Shown one piece after another: positions 35,650 through 45,581 of a stretch of 64,000 bases of DNA (the stretch's first letter is position 1; each line of letters begins with the position of its first letter). Position numbers and translations under genes: made by a program. Origin of the DNA: Morganella morganii (GTDB lineage Bacteria > Pseudomonadota > Gammaproteobacteria > Enterobacterales > Enterobacteriaceae); the NCBI RefSeq assembly GCF_003996855.1, contig NZ_NRQY01000002.1, positions 66,361 to 130,360 on the forward strand, given 5' to 3'. The notes under the pieces were generated by a model that saw only the letters and a list, made by a program, of their open reading frames with translations, searched no databases and was not told the origin of the DNA.

Positions 35650-35673
35650 AGCCGTAAGGAGCCCGTGTCCGTA

Positions 35674-37110
35674 ATGAAGCAGAGTCTGCAACTTAAACTC
35701 AGCCAGCAACTGGCGATGACGCCACAACTCCAGCAGGCTATCCGTTTGTTGCAGCTTTCCACGCTTGAACTCCAGCAGGAGATCCGCGAGGCACTGGAAT
35801 CTAACCCGTTGCTGGAACTTGATGATAACCATCAGGAAATTGACACGCCGGCTGAATCTGAACCACAGAAAGAGCTGGACAGCGCCGAGGCTCTCGAACA
35901 AACCGCCATGCCGGATGATCTGCCGCTGGATGCGCAGTGGGAAGAAATCTACACCGCCGGTACGCCATCCGGCACCGGCAATGATTACGGCGACGATGAA
36001 CTGCCGCTCTATCAGGGCGAAACCACCGAAACGTTACAGGATTATCTGATCTGGCAGGCCCGCCTCACTCCCTTTACTGAAACCGACGCCGCGATTGCCT
36101 TCTCAATCATTGATGCAATTGATGAAACCGGCTATCTGACCGTTTCTGTTGATGATATCCGCCTCAGTACCGGTGACGATGAAGTCACTACCGAAGATGT
36201 GGAAGCCGTACTCAAACGCATCCAGCGTTTTGATCCGGTGGGTGTGGGCGCCCGCGACCTGCGGGAGTGTCTGATGGTCCAGCTGAAAATTCTGCCGCCT
36301 GAGACCCCGAGCCTGAAAGAAGCGCTTGCTATCACCGATCAGCATCTGGCATTGCTGGGGAACCGTGATTTCCGTACCCTGGGCCGGGTAACAAAACTGA
36401 AAGAAGACGCGCTGAAATCCGCCATAGATCTGATTCAGTCGCTGGAACCGCGTCCCGGCCTGGTAGTCAACACCGGAGAATCAGAGTATGTTATTCCAGA
36501 CGTCCTCGTGAAAAAACACGGCGAACGCTGGACAGTGGAACTTAATTCCGACAGCATTCCCCGCCTGCGGGTCAATAATCACTATGCCGCGATGGGATCG
36601 CGGACCCGCAGTGAGAGCGACAGCCAGTTTATCCGTAATAATTTGCAGGAAGCAAAGTGGCTCATTAAAAGTCTGGAAAGCCGGAATGATACTCTGCTCA
36701 GAGTTTCGACCTGTATTGTGGAAGAACAGCAGGCCTTCTTTGAACAGGGCGAAGAATATATGAAGCCCATGGTGCTGGCTGATATCGCATTGCGGGTTGA
36801 TATGCATGAATCAACCATTTCCCGGGTCACAACGCAGAAATTCCTGCACAGTCCCCGTGGGATCTTTGAACTGAAGTACTTTTTCTCCAGCCACGTCAGC
36901 ACAGACAGCGGGGGCGAAGCGTCCTCCACAGCTATCCGTGCACTGGTGAAAAAACTGGTTGCCGCCGAGAACCCGGCGAAACCACTCAGCGACAGTAAAC
37001 TGACCGATATGCTTGCCGAACAGGGCATTCAGGTGGCCAGACGCACTGTCGCGAAATATCGCGAGTCGTTATCCATCCCGCCATCAAATCAGCGTAAGCA
37101 GCTGATTTGA
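35674..37110 (+). CDS. rpoN: RNA polymerase sigma-54 factor RpoN
   Basis: 478-residue sigma-54. Glutamine/leucine-rich region I ([32 protein letters not shown]) that contacts enhancer-binding activators, an acidic region II, the core-binding domain, a helix-turn-helix and the C-terminal RpoN box [10 protein letters not shown] that reads the -24 element. The start is uncertain: ATG 35674 matches the E. coli N-terminus but is 12 nt from AAGGAG; a GTG at 35665 is only 3 nt from it. Confidence 0.97.
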   Translation: MKQSLQLKLSQQLAMTPQLQQAIRLLQLSTLELQQEIREALESNPLLELDDNHQEIDTPAESEPQKELDSAEALEQTAMPDDLPLDAQWEEIYTAGTPSGTGNDYGDDELPLYQGETTETLQDYLIWQARLTPFTETDAAIAFSIIDAIDETGYLTVSVDDIRLSTGDDEVTTEDVEAVLKRIQRFDPVGVGARDLRECLMVQLKILPPETPSLKEALAITDQHLALLGNRDFRTLGRVTKLKEDALKSAIDLIQSLEPRPGLVVNTGESEYVIPDVLVKKHGERWTVELNSDSIPRLRVNNHYAAMGSRTRSESDSQFIRNNLQEAKWLIKSLESRNDTLLRVSTCIVEEQQAFFEQGEEYMKPMVLADIALRVDMHESTISRVTTQKFLHSPRGIFELKYFFSSHVSTDSGGEASSTAIRALVKKLVAAENPAKPLSDSKLTDMLAEQGIQVARRTVAKYRESLSIPPSNQRKQLI

Positions 37111-37133
37111 TACATATTGAGAAGGAAGACACT

Positions 37134-37421
37134 ATGGAATTACAAATTACCGGCCACAACGTTGAAATTACAGATGCTTTACGTGAGACTGTGACAGCCA
37201 AGTGTAAGAAACTGGAGCAGTTTTTCGATAAAATCAACGGCATTCAGGTGATCCTTAAGGTTGAGAAAGTCAGTAAAATTGCGGAAGCAACGGCTCAGGT
37301 AAATGGTGCGGATCTTCACGCCTCAGCGGAAAAAGAGGATATGTACGCGGCAATTGATGAGATGGCCGAAAAACTCGGCCGTCAGTTGTCCAAACACAAA
37401 GAAAAACTGAGAAACCGGTAA
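37134..37421 (+). CDS. hpf: Ribosome hibernation promoting factor Hpf
   Basis: 95-residue short HPF that binds the 30S decoding site and helps form inactive 100S dimers. MELQITGHNVEITDALRETVTAKCKKLEQFF and IAEATAQVNGADLHASAEKEDMYAAIDEMAEKL are typical. ATG 37134 after AAGGAAG. Usual place downstream of rpoN. Confidence 0.97.
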   Translation: MELQITGHNVEITDALRETVTAKCKKLEQFFDKINGIQVILKVEKVSKIAEATAQVNGADLHASAEKEDMYAAIDEMAEKLGRQLSKHKEKLRNR

Positions 37422-37488
37422 ATTTTCGGCATCCGGGTATATGACTGAATTAACAGTCTGAATTTTCTCAGGAAAAAGCAGTGCTCTG

Positions 37489-37517
37489 ATCCCGGTTACC
37501 ATGGTGGTTGCCGGGAT
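37489..37517. repeat. Inverted repeat in hpf-ptsN spacer
   Basis: ATCCCGG (37489-37495) pairs with CCGGGAT (37511-37517); the middle contains the further partial palindrome ACCATGGT. No T-run follows, so it is not a standard terminator. It lies 24 bp before ptsN and could affect mRNA processing or translation there. Confidence 0.45.
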
Positions 37518-37540
37518 TCTGATCCTAAGTGAACAATGAA

Positions 37541-38008
37541 ATGAATAACGAAGCAAATTTGTCCCTGAGCGATGTACTGAGTATCAGCTGTACGCGCAAT
37601 AATATTCACTGTACCAGCAAGAAGCGCGCGCTGGAGATTATCAGTGAACTGGCTGCCACCGCACTGGCGCTGCCGGAAAACACGCTGTTTGAGGCACTCC
37701 TTACACGGGAAAAAGTCGGGACAACCGGTATCGGTGGCGGGATTGCCATCCCTCACGGAAAACTGGACAAAAGCGAGGCACAAACCGCCTGCGGCGTATT
37801 TTTACATCTGGAGCAACCTATCGCATTTGATGCGATCGATAATCAGAATGTGGATATTCTGTTTGCTTTATTTGTTCCGTCTGATCAGTGTCAGACGCAT
37901 TTACACACACTGTCGTTAGTGGCAAAAAAACTGGCTGACAAAGCGCTCTGCCGCCGGTTGCGCCAGGCGCAAAGCGATGAAGAGCTGTACAGTATCATAA
38001 CAGAATGA
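37541..38008 (+). CDS. ptsN: Nitrogen-PTS EIIA component PtsN
   Basis: 155-residue EIIA(Ntr), regulatory acceptor of the PTS-Ntr chain (PtsP to PtsO to PtsN); in its unphosphorylated form it acts on potassium transport and other targets. Phospho-His72 in IAIPHGKL. ATG 37541 aligns with the E. coli N-terminus; a GTG at 37529 is possible. Ribosome site is weak in both cases. Confidence 0.96.
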   Translation: MNNEANLSLSDVLSISCTRNNIHCTSKKRALEIISELAATALALPENTLFEALLTREKVGTTGIGGGIAIPHGKLDKSEAQTACGVFLHLEQPIAFDAIDNQNVDILFALFVPSDQCQTHLHTLSLVAKKLADKALCRRLRQAQSDEELYSIITE

Positions 38009-38077
38009 TGATACCCGGCTGACGACAACGGATAATGGCGTAGTGCCATTGAAAGAGAAACGATAGGGAGTCCCCTC

Positions 38078-38929
38078 ATGGTGCTGATGATTGTCAGCGG
38101 CCGCTCTGGTTCGGGTAAGTCTGTTGCCCTGCGGGCGCTGGAAGATATGGGTTTCTACTGCGTTGATAACCTGCCGGTCACTCTTCTGCCGGAGCTTGCT
38201 GCCACCCTGGCAACACGCGATATCTCTGCCGCAGTGAGTATTGACGTCCGCAATATGCCGGAGTCCCCGGAAGTCTTTGAGGAAGCCCTGACCAGATTAC
38301 CGGCCAGTTTCTCACCACAACTGCTGTTCCTGGATGCGGATCGCAATACCCTGATCCGCCGTTACAGCGATACCCGCCGTCTGCATCCCCTTTCCAGCAA
38401 AAATCTCTCTCTGGAAAGTGCCATTGATGAGGAGAGCGATCTGCTGGAACCCCTGCGTTCCCGTGCTGATCTGATCATCGATACCTCTGAGATGTCGGTG
38501 CATGAACTGGCAGAGATGCTGAGAACCCGTCTGCTCGGCAAACGCGAACGCGAGCTGACCATGGTGTTCGAATCTTTCGGGTTTAAACACGGTATTCCTA
38601 TCGATGCGGATTATGTGTTTGATGTCCGTTTCCTGCCGAACCCCCACTGGGACCCGAAACTGCGTCCGATGACCGGTCTGGATAAGCCCGTGGCCGCATT
38701 CCTCGACCGCCACACCGAAGTGCATAACTTTATTTACCAGACCCGCAGTTATCTGGAACTGTGGCTGCCGATGCTGGAAACCAATAACCGCAGTTACCTG
38801 ACCGTCGCTATCGGCTGTACCGGCGGGAAACACCGTTCTGTCTATGTGGCGGAACAGCTGGCGGATTACTTCCGTTCACGCGGCAAAAACGTGCAGTCGC
38901 GCCACCGGACGCTTGAAAAACGGAAATAA
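38078..38929 (+). CDS. rapZ: RNase adaptor protein RapZ
   Basis: 283-residue RNA-binding protein that guides RNase E to the sRNA GlmZ and so sets GlmS (amino sugar) levels. N-terminal Walker A GRSGSGKS (8-15) and Walker B; C-terminal RNA-binding/sensing domain with [18 protein letters not shown] and the basic tail [10 protein letters not shown]. Extremely similar to E. coli. Confidence 0.98.
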   Translation: MVLMIVSGRSGSGKSVALRALEDMGFYCVDNLPVTLLPELAATLATRDISAAVSIDVRNMPESPEVFEEALTRLPASFSPQLLFLDADRNTLIRRYSDTRRLHPLSSKNLSLESAIDEESDLLEPLRSRADLIIDTSEMSVHELAEMLRTRLLGKRERELTMVFESFGFKHGIPIDADYVFDVRFLPNPHWDPKLRPMTGLDKPVAAFLDRHTEVHNFIYQTRSYLELWLPMLETNNRSYLTVAIGCTGGKHRSVYVAEQLADYFRSRGKNVQSRHRTLEKRK

Positions 38930-38932
38930 CCC

Positions 38933-39205
38933 ATGACTATCCGTTGTCAGGTTGAAATCAAAAACCGGCTCGGGCTGCATGCCCGGCCGGCCATGAAACT
39001 GTTTGAACTGATCCGGACCTTCCGGTCAACGGTGATATTTCGCAATACACAAAATGAAGAAGCCCGGGCAGACAGTGTGCTTGCTATGCTGATGCTGGAT
39101 TCCGAACAGGGCAGTTTTATTGAAGTAGAAGCAACAGGGCCTGATGAAAATACCGCTATTGAGGCAATTATTTCCCTTTTTGATTCAGGTTTTGATGAAG
39201 ATTAG
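38933..39205 (+). CDS. ptsO: Nitrogen-PTS phosphocarrier PtsO (NPr)
   Basis: 90-residue HPr-like carrier passing phosphate from PtsP to PtsN. Phospho-His16 in [14 protein letters not shown]. 3 bp after rapZ. In E. coli mtgA follows next; here rnk does, so synteny breaks at this point. Confidence 0.97.
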   Translation: MTIRCQVEIKNRLGLHARPAMKLFELIRTFRSTVIFRNTQNEEARADSVLAMLMLDSEQGSFIEVEATGPDENTAIEAIISLFDSGFDED

Positions 39206-39335
39206 TTATACTAAACGAAATATTTTACTTAAAGAAAACTGATACGCTGTTTCGTTCACGCAGCCCGGCGGTTCGTGATCCTGATCTCTTTCCTTTCGGG
39301 GGAGAACAGCCTACTATCAGATTAATTATCAAATG

Positions 39336-39371
39336 AGCACCCCCCTCCTTCTGGTGTGGGGGTGTTCTTTT
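39336..39371 (+). terminator. ptsO operon terminator
   Basis: CACCCCC/GGGGGTG stem with a 13-nt loop followed by TTCTTTTGT, between ptsO and rnk. It would end the long lpt-rpoN-ptsO transcript. Confidence 0.75.
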
Positions 39372-39397
39372 GTATTGGAAATGATTTGGAGTGTGGT

Positions 39398-39808
39398 ATG
39401 AAAAAGCCCAATATAATTATTAATGGACTGGACGCGGAGCGTCTGGATATGCTGCTGGAACAGCCGGCTTATGCTGACAGTCCGGTTGCCGAAGCCCTGA
39501 ATGACGAGTTAGATCGCGCGGAAATCCTGCCGCCGGCAGAAATGCCTGCCACGGTCGTGACAATGAACAGCCGCATCCGCTTTGCGGATTTATCAAGCGG
39601 GAAAGAGAGTATCCGCACCCTGGTGTATCCGGCGTCGCTGAAAGACAGTGCCGAGCAGCTGTCTGTGATGGCACCGCTGGGAGCTGCGTTACTCGGGCTT
39701 TCTGTCGGTGATGATATCTCATGGGAACTGCCGAACGGCGAAGCAACACGCGTAAAAGTATTAGAAATTATCTATCAGCCTGAAGCAGCCGGTGAGTTAC
39801 ACCGTTAA
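39398..39808 (+). CDS. rnk: Regulator of nucleoside diphosphate kinase Rnk
   Basis: 136-residue GreA/GreB-like protein that binds RNA polymerase near the secondary channel. N-terminal short coiled coil ([36 protein letters not shown]) and a C-terminal FKBP-like domain ([25 protein letters not shown]). ATG 39398 follows GGAG; the upstream frame is not conserved. In E. coli rnk sits elsewhere on the chromosome. Confidence 0.94.
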   Translation: MKKPNIIINGLDAERLDMLLEQPAYADSPVAEALNDELDRAEILPPAEMPATVVTMNSRIRFADLSSGKESIRTLVYPASLKDSAEQLSVMAPLGAALLGLSVGDDISWELPNGEATRVKVLEIIYQPEAAGELHR

Positions 39809-39931
39809 CCCGCTTTAAGCCGGCTCTGCGTCCGTTTCAGTCAATCTGCGGGCGCAGCTTCCTCAGAGGTTCCTTTTTCCGCACATTTACTGCATGATGG
39901 TGTTTCTCTGATTTTCTGACGGAACCAGATC

Positions 39932-40057
39932 ATGGCGGTCTATTCTCTTGCATCTTTATTTGGTATGAGCGGAGCCGGCAGCGGACTCCCGGTAATTTTT
40001 GGTTTTGAGCAGCAACTGTTATTGCTGTGTCAGGGATTAACCCTGCTTGCTGTCTGA
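39932..40057 (+). CDS. Possible small hydrophobic protein (41 aa)
   Basis: Open frame MAVYSLASLFGMSGAGSGLP... ending in a leucine-rich QQLLLLCQGLTLLAV, closed by TGA 27 bp before a strong terminator. GACGGAAC upstream is a weak ribosome site. I recognise no family. Codon use resembles genes of the window, and the terminator shows that something is transcribed here, but it may instead be an untranslated or sRNA transcript. Confidence 0.3.
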   Translation: MAVYSLASLFGMSGAGSGLPVIFGFEQQLLLLCQGLTLLAV

Positions 40058-40084
40058 ATATTATCCGCACAACACAATTTAACT

Positions 40085-40119
40085 ATGCCGCAGCGGCTGT
40101 TCCCGCTGCGGCATTTTTA
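40085..40119 (+). terminator. Strong terminator downstream of rnk/small ORF
   Basis: 12-bp perfect stem ATGCCGCAGCGG/CCGCTGCGGCAT with a 6-nt loop, followed by TTTTTATTT. Confidence 0.9.
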
Positions 40120-40170
40120 TTTCGGCCCCGCCTTTCACCATGGATAATTATCACAAAAAATTATTGCGCA

Positions 40171-40185
40171 TAGTAATTATTATCA
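40171..40185. promoter_or_regulatory. Fur box upstream of the siderophore receptor gene
   Basis: TAGTAAT-T-ATTATCA matches the 7-1-7 Fur inverted repeat TGATAAT-N-ATTATCA at 12 of 14 positions. A second palindrome GATAATTATC is at 40143-40152. Both lie within 100 bp of the receptor start, where a Fur-repressed promoter is expected. Confidence 0.65.
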
Positions 40186-40239
40186 ATATTATTCCATTTT
40201 TATTTTGGCTGTTTATTCTTCTGATATTGAGACTCACAC

Positions 40240-42357
40240 ATGAAATCTGCTGCGCATTTACGCAGGCCGCGTTGTTATTCTCGGCTTGTGCTGACATTCC
40301 CCTTTATCTTTATTCCTGTTTTTCATGCGGTTGCCGGTGATGATACTCTGGTTGTCACTGCCGCCCCGCAAGACCGCGAAGGAAGTTACAGCGGGGATAA
40401 TGTCTATTCCACCCTTAAAACACTAACCCCGCGTAATGAAACGCCGCAATCCATCAGTATTGTCACACCGCAATTGATCAGTGATTTTGATGTCACGTCC
40501 GTGGATGACGCGGTAAAGTTTGTCAGTGGTGTGACTCAGGGCAACACACTGGGCGGTATTGAAGACGGGTTTGTCAAACGCGGCTTCGGCTCCAATACGG
40601 ACGGTTCTGTGTTTATCGACGGTGTACGCAGCAACCAGGGACTGGCTATGGACGCCACCACCGAACGCGTGGATGTGCTGAAAGGCTCCTCTTCTCTGCT
40701 TTACGGTATTCTGAATCCGGGCGGCGTGATAAACCTGATCTCCAAAAAGCCACAGTATCAGTGGCAGGGACGGGTCAGCGGGCGGACAAACAGCCACGGC
40801 GGCGGCACCGGTACGATTGATGTAACCGGCCCTCTCGGCAATGGTGTGGCCGTCCGGCTGATAGCAGAACGCCGCCACGAAGATTACTGGCGCAATTTCG
40901 GGGAAGATCAGCACACTCTGCTGGCTCCATCCCTGAGCTGGCTCGGTGATAGTGCTTCTTTCAATGTGGCTTATACCGAAAATAAATTCGATGTACCTTA
41001 CGATCGCGGAACCGCATTTATCGGCGGCAGTCCGATCCGTATCCCGTATAATGAACGGATAGACGACAACGCCAATCACGCATACGGGAAAAATAAGCGT
41101 CTGACCGCAGAATACCGGCAGGAATTTGACGGCATCTGGGAAACCGGCATTAAATACGCGTGGATGCAGCGCCGCTACGACAGCAATGAAGTCCGCGCGA
41201 CCGCCATTAATCCGGAGACCGGAATTGTTACCCGCCGTGCCGATGCTAACCGTGGTTTTAATCATCAGACCACCTATGTCGGCTGGGATATCAGCGGTAC
41301 ACCGGAAATCGCCGGTATGCAGCATGACATCACGTTCGGTGCTGATTACGAAAAGAACGAAACCTACAAAGCGTGGTCCTTCCGCGGCAAGCCGTCAAAA
41401 CATTTCAATATGTACCACCCGGTATACGGCGAATCACCGGTCACCACAGATAAAACCGCCGATGATGCAAAAAGCAACCTCCGTGCAACGGTATACAGCA
41501 GTTCACTCTATGCCAAAGACAGCATCCATCTGAATGACCAGTGGATTGTTGTGCTCGGCGGGCGGCTGCAACGCTATACGCAAAACGGCAGCAGCGGATG
41601 GATAAACCATCAGACAACACTCAATGACAGTGGCTCTGAATTTGTTCCGCAGGCAGGAGTCGTCTACAAACTGACACCGGAACTGGCCCTCTACAGCAGT
41701 TACAGCCAGTCCTTCACCCCGTCTGCACAGATGGATGATGACGGTAATGTCGCCGCCACTGAAAAAGGACAGACATACGAGCTGGGTGCAAAATGGCAGA
41801 CAACACCAACAATGCTGACGACCCTTGCCCTTTATCGTATTGATGAAAAAGACATGTCCATCTTTATGAACGGCCTGAACCGGAATATCCCGAAAGCCCG
41901 CTCTGAAGGTGCGGAACTGGAAATTAACGGCGAATTTGCGCCGGGATGGCAGATAGCCGCAAACTACAGCCTGAACCGGACACAGATTAAAGAAGATAAT
42001 CTGAAACCGCAAAATGTCGGTAACCAGCTGGTAAATGCCCCGCGCAACATGGGCAGCCTGTACCTGACGCATACCCTGACCGTACCGGGCTTACCGGGTG
42101 AATTGCGCTTCGGCGGCGGCGGACGCTATGTCGGTAAACGTGCCGGTGATCCGGAAAACAGTTTTTACCTGCCGGCTTATACAGTTGCAGATGCTTTCGC
42201 CGCCTGGACCGGGAGTGTCAGCGGACATGAGACCCAACTGAAACTGAATGTGAATAACCTGCTGAACAGGGAATACTATGCTTCCAGTGCCGGAAACCTG
42301 CGTGTCATCGCCGGAGAGCCGCGCACCCTGTTCCTGAATGCCTATGTGGATTTCTGA
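40240..42357 (+). CDS. TonB-dependent ferric siderophore receptor (candidate rhizoferrin receptor RumA)
   Basis: 705-residue outer-membrane receptor. Signal peptide (about 1-32, ending HAVAG), TonB box DTLVVTA, plug domain (about 60-160; RNETPQSISIVTPQLI, VKRGFG, FIDGVR, GSSSLLYGILNPGGVINLISKKP) and 22-strand barrel ending in aromatic F. It belongs to the siderophore-receptor class with FhuA/FpvA. The next gene encodes a binding protein 1 bp away. Morganella morganii has a published two-gene ferric-rhizoferrin system (rumA receptor, rumB binding protein) and this pair fits it, but I recall the system and not its sequence, so I leave the symbol blank. Confidence 0.85.
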   Translation: MKSAAHLRRPRCYSRLVLTFPFIFIPVFHAVAGDDTLVVTAAPQDREGSYSGDNVYSTLKTLTPRNETPQSISIVTPQLISDFDVTSVDDAVKFVSGVTQGNTLGGIEDGFVKRGFGSNTDGSVFIDGVRSNQGLAMDATTERVDVLKGSSSLLYGILNPGGVINLISKKPQYQWQGRVSGRTNSHGGGTGTIDVTGPLGNGVAVRLIAERRHEDYWRNFGEDQHTLLAPSLSWLGDSASFNVAYTENKFDVPYDRGTAFIGGSPIRIPYNERIDDNANHAYGKNKRLTAEYRQEFDGIWETGIKYAWMQRRYDSNEVRATAINPETGIVTRRADANRGFNHQTTYVGWDISGTPEIAGMQHDITFGADYEKNETYKAWSFRGKPSKHFNMYHPVYGESPVTTDKTADDAKSNLRATVYSSSLYAKDSIHLNDQWIVVLGGRLQRYTQNGSSGWINHQTTLNDSGSEFVPQAGVVYKLTPELALYSSYSQSFTPSAQMDDDGNVAATEKGQTYELGAKWQTTPTMLTTLALYRIDEKDMSIFMNGLNRNIPKARSEGAELEINGEFAPGWQIAANYSLNRTQIKEDNLKPQNVGNQLVNAPRNMGSLYLTHTLTVPGLPGELRFGGGGRYVGKRAGDPENSFYLPAYTVADAFAAWTGSVSGHETQLKLNVNNLLNREYYASSAGNLRVIAGEPRTLFLNAYVDF

Positions 42358-42358
42358 T

Positions 42359-43456
42359 ATGAAACCTCTCTTCACGGGGTTACTGCTGATGGTGTTTTCG
42401 CTGCTGTGCGGGGCAAAAACCGTTACGGACAGCCTCGGACGGACAGTCACCGTACCGGATGATCCGCAGCGGATCGTGCTCGGTGAAAGCCGGATGCTTT
42501 ATACCCTGGCGCTGATCGAAACCGGTAATCCGGCAGCACGTGTCGTCGGGTGGCCTGCTGATTTACAGCGGCTCGATGTGCAGACATGGGAGAAATATAC
42601 TGCCGCATTTCCGGCGATCAGGGATATTGCGATTGTCGGGAACGATAATTTTTCACAGCTTAGTATTGAGAAAATTATCGCCCTGGAACCTGATCTGATT
42701 ATTATGCCGGTGTATGCCAAATCCCGTCCCGATGAAACGCAGTTTGCATACCAGACCGCAGCAGCCGGTATTCCGGTGATTTACCTGGATTTCAGAGTTG
42801 ATCCGCTGCGGAATACGGTTCCGTCACTGAAAACGCTGGGAGACGTCCTGAACCGGCAGGAAAAAACAGCCGCTTTTATTGCGTTTTATCAGCAACATAT
42901 GGACGTAATCCGCAGCCGTCTGGCCATGCACAATCCGCATCGCTCCAAAGTATTGCTTCAGTTACATCTCGGGAAAAAAGCGGAATGCTGCACGACCGCA
43001 GCCTCCGGAAATCTGGCGGATTTACTGGCCTTTTCCGGCGGAGATAATATTGCGGCCGGGAAATTCAGCGGTGTTTTCGGACGAATCAGCCCGGAGCAGG
43101 TGCTGTCGGATAATCCGGAATATTATCTGGTGACCGGCAGCGGCGGAAGGGATAACCCGGGGCAGTTGCAACTGGGACCGGACCTCCGCGCGGACACCGC
43201 CCAGCAAAGCCTGCGGGAGCAATTACAAAAAGATCCGGTGATTGCCGCACTGCCTGCGATCCGGGAAGGACGGACAGCCGCACTCTGGCATCATGTTTAC
43301 CTCAGCCCGTGGCATCTGCTGGCTGCGGAATTTTTCGCCCGCGAACTGCATCCGGATCTATTTTCTGATGTTGATCCGCAGAATACACTGGATGAGATGA
43401 ACCGGCGCTTCCTGACATTACCGGAAACGGGGACTTACTGGCTGTTTTCGCGCTGA
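42359..43456 (+). CDS. Periplasmic iron-siderophore binding protein (candidate RumB)
   Basis: 365-residue FecB/BtuF-type binding protein. Signal peptide MKPLFTGLLLMVFSLLCGAKT; the Cys is not in a good lipobox. Then typical VTDSLGRTVTVPDDPQRIVLG, KIIALEPDLIIMP and the second lobe GRISPEQVLSDNPEYYLV. Its ATG is 1 bp after the receptor stop, so translation is probably coupled. No permease or ATPase follows, so it must share one encoded elsewhere. A likely partner of the receptor for a carboxylate siderophore (inference). Confidence 0.85.
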   Translation: MKPLFTGLLLMVFSLLCGAKTVTDSLGRTVTVPDDPQRIVLGESRMLYTLALIETGNPAARVVGWPADLQRLDVQTWEKYTAAFPAIRDIAIVGNDNFSQLSIEKIIALEPDLIIMPVYAKSRPDETQFAYQTAAAGIPVIYLDFRVDPLRNTVPSLKTLGDVLNRQEKTAAFIAFYQQHMDVIRSRLAMHNPHRSKVLLQLHLGKKAECCTTAASGNLADLLAFSGGDNIAAGKFSGVFGRISPEQVLSDNPEYYLVTGSGGRDNPGQLQLGPDLRADTAQQSLREQLQKDPVIAALPAIREGRTAALWHHVYLSPWHLLAAEFFARELHPDLFSDVDPQNTLDEMNRRFLTLPETGTYWLFSR

Positions 43457-43475
43457 ACACCGCTGTTTTCTGCAT

Positions 43476-43515
43476 TTTCACTCCCGGGACGGATATTCTG
43501 TCGCCGGGAGTGAAA
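43476..43515. repeat. 12-bp inverted repeat between convergent genes
   Basis: TTTCACTCCCGG and CCGGGAGTGAAA with a 16-nt loop, between convergent genes ending at 43456 and 43519. There is no T-run, so it is a weak terminator or an mRNA 3'-end stabiliser for both. Confidence 0.55.
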
Positions 43516-43518
43516 CAA

Positions 43519-44859
43519 TTACTGCCCTGCAATACTCATTTCCGGCAGCCAGACTGAGCCGCACTGAATGTTGCTGCGGGTTTCAATATCGTCGCCGGTG
43601 GCGATAATGTTGGCCCACATGTCCTTCAGGTTGCCGGCAATGGTGATTTCACTGACCGGATACTGAATTTCACCGTTTTCCACCCAGAAACCGGATGCCC
43701 CGCGGGAGTAATCGCCGGTAATACCGCTGACCCCCTGTCCCATCAGTTCTGTGACCACCAGACCGGTGCCCATTTCTCTGACCATGTCATCAAATCCCAG
43801 CCCCTGACCGGCAATGTGCCAGTTGTGAATACCACCTGCGTGACCGGTGCTTTTCAGCCCCAGTTTACGGGCGGCATAGGTGGTCATCAGCCAGTTGTTC
43901 AGGACGCCGTTTTCGATAATCAGGCGATCCTCTGTGCGGACACCTTCGCTGTCAAACGGCGTGGAAGCCAGCCCGCCGATCACATGCGGCAGTTCCCGGA
44001 TGGTCAGCCATTCCGGCAGGATCTGTTTACCCAGGCTATCGAGCAGGAAGGTGGATTTGCGGTACACGGATGTGCCGCTGATAGCCCCCACCAAATGCCC
44101 GAACAGGCCGGTAGCCACTTCCGGGGCAAAAATTACCGGTGCTTTCTGTGTCGCCAGCTTGCGCGGTGCCAGGCGGGACAGTGTGCGGCGGGCACACTCT
44201 TCACCCACCCACTGTGCAGATTTCAGATCATCCAGCTTACGTGCGATGGTATAAGCGTAATCACGCTCCATATCGCCGTTTTCTTCTGCGATCACACAGG
44301 CAGACATCGAGTGACGGCTGCTGCAATAGCTTTGTAACATACCAAGGGTGTTACCAAAAACGCGGATGCCGTAATGGCTGTTAAAACTGCCGCCTTCCGT
44401 ATTCGTGATACGCGGATCGGCACTCAGCGCCGCTTTTTCAGCACCGGCTGCATAGTCAATCGCCTGATCCGCACTCACTTCAGACGGGTAAAACAGTTGC
44501 AAATCCGGTGCATCAAAGGCCAGCAAATCGCGATCAGTCGGGCCAGAACACGGATCTTCAGACGTATATTTCGCAATGTCGATCGCCGCCTGTACGGTAC
44601 GGGCAATCGCCTCTTCACTTAAATCAGTGGAAGATGCGCTGCCTTTGCGCTGGTTATGGTACACCGTGATCCCCAGTGCACCGTCGCTGTTAAATTCAAC
44701 ATTCTCCACCTCACCCATCCGGGTGCTTACACTCATCCCGGTGGTTCTGCTGACAGCAACTTCGGCGCTGTCACACCCTTTCTGTGCAATACTCAATGCC
44801 TGCGAAACCGCTTGTTCCAGGCGCGTACGCTGCGCCATAATCTGAGAAGTGATATTCAT
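43519..44859 (-). CDS. pmbA: Metalloprotease subunit PmbA (TldE)
   Basis: 446-residue partner of TldD; the TldD/TldE heterodimer degrades unfolded peptides, matures microcin B17 and cleaves CcdA. Conserved [48 protein letters not shown] and the glycine-rich end [40 protein letters not shown]. TldE lacks the HExxxH of TldD. ATG 44859 follows GGAAC; a TTG one codon earlier is less likely. Here it is close to tldD, separated by darP and the barnase pair. Confidence 0.96.
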   Translation of the reverse strand: MNITSQIMAQRTRLEQAVSQALSIAQKGCDSAEVAVSRTTGMSVSTRMGEVENVEFNSDGALGITVYHNQRKGSASSTDLSEEAIARTVQAAIDIAKYTSEDPCSGPTDRDLLAFDAPDLQLFYPSEVSADQAIDYAAGAEKAALSADPRITNTEGGSFNSHYGIRVFGNTLGMLQSYCSSRHSMSACVIAEENGDMERDYAYTIARKLDDLKSAQWVGEECARRTLSRLAPRKLATQKAPVIFAPEVATGLFGHLVGAISGTSVYRKSTFLLDSLGKQILPEWLTIRELPHVIGGLASTPFDSEGVRTEDRLIIENGVLNNWLMTTYAARKLGLKSTGHAGGIHNWHIAGQGLGFDDMVREMGTGLVVTELMGQGVSGITGDYSRGASGFWVENGEIQYPVSEITIAGNLKDMWANIIATGDDIETRSNIQCGSVWLPEMSIAGQ

Positions 44860-45032
44860 CAATCAGGTTCCAATTCAATAAATTAAGGGGCCGTCAGCTA
44901 ATCAGACAGCTGAATAGGTGTTATCCGGCCTTTTCCCCGGTTACAATACGCAATAATCAAATGTTAACACTCACAAACACAGAGATCATCCGGCACCCGC
45001 CGCTCCGTGTTTCGCCACAGGAAATACTATAT

Positions 45033-45581
45033 ATGGCAAAGCAGCCTGAAGACTGGTTTGAAGAACCCGATGCACTTCCTCAGGAGGAAGAGGATGACGA
45101 GATAATCTGGGTCAGCAAAAGCGAAATCAAACGCAATGCGGAAGCCCTGAAAAAACTCGGCGCTGAACTGGTTGCACTGAGCAAAACCCAGCTGGAACGT
45201 ATTCCGCTGGATGAACAATTGCTCGACGCCATCCTGCTTGCACAAAAAATCAAGCGTGAAGGCCTCCGCCGTCAGTTACAGCTCATCGGTAAACTGCTGC
45301 GGGCACGTGACCCGGAGCCGATTACCACGGCACTCGACAAACTGAAAAACCGTCATAACCAGCAGGTTGTCCTGCTGCATAAACTCGAAGATCTGCGTGA
45401 ACGCCTCGTCACCGGTGATGACACAGTTGCGGAAGAAGCCGTTGCGCTGTTCCCGCACCTTGATCGCCAGCAGCTGCGCGCGCTTATCCGCAATGCGAAA
45501 AAAGAGCGCGAAGGCAATAAACCGCCGAAAGCCTACCGCCAGCTGTTCCAGTATCTGAAAGAACTGGCAGAAAGCGCTTAA
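45033..45581 (+). CDS. darP: Ribosome-associated protein DarP (YjgA)
   Basis: 182-residue DUF615 protein acting late in 50S subunit assembly. Acidic N-terminus ([41 protein letters not shown]) and long basic helices. ATG 45033 follows AGGAAA. The 3' end overlaps the barstar-like gene by 4 bp tail to tail. In E. coli yjgA-pmbA are also divergent neighbours. Confidence 0.95.
   Translation: MAKQPEDWFEEPDALPQEEEDDEIIWVSKSEIKRNAEALKKLGAELVALSKTQLERIPLDEQLLDAILLAQKIKREGLRRQLQLIGKLLRARDPEPITTALDKLKNRHNQQVVLLHKLEDLRERLVTGDDTVAEEAVALFPHLDRQQLRALIRNAKKEREGNKPPKAYRQLFQYLKELAESA

Noticed and set aside
37107..37421. Longer Hpf start at 37107
   Set aside because: The ATG at 37134 has AAGGAAG at good distance and equals the family N-terminus; the extension overlaps the rpoN stop only.
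40140..40340. 66-codon ORF overlapping the receptor start
   Set aside because: Overlaps the Fur box and the first 100 bp of the receptor gene in another frame; likely chance.
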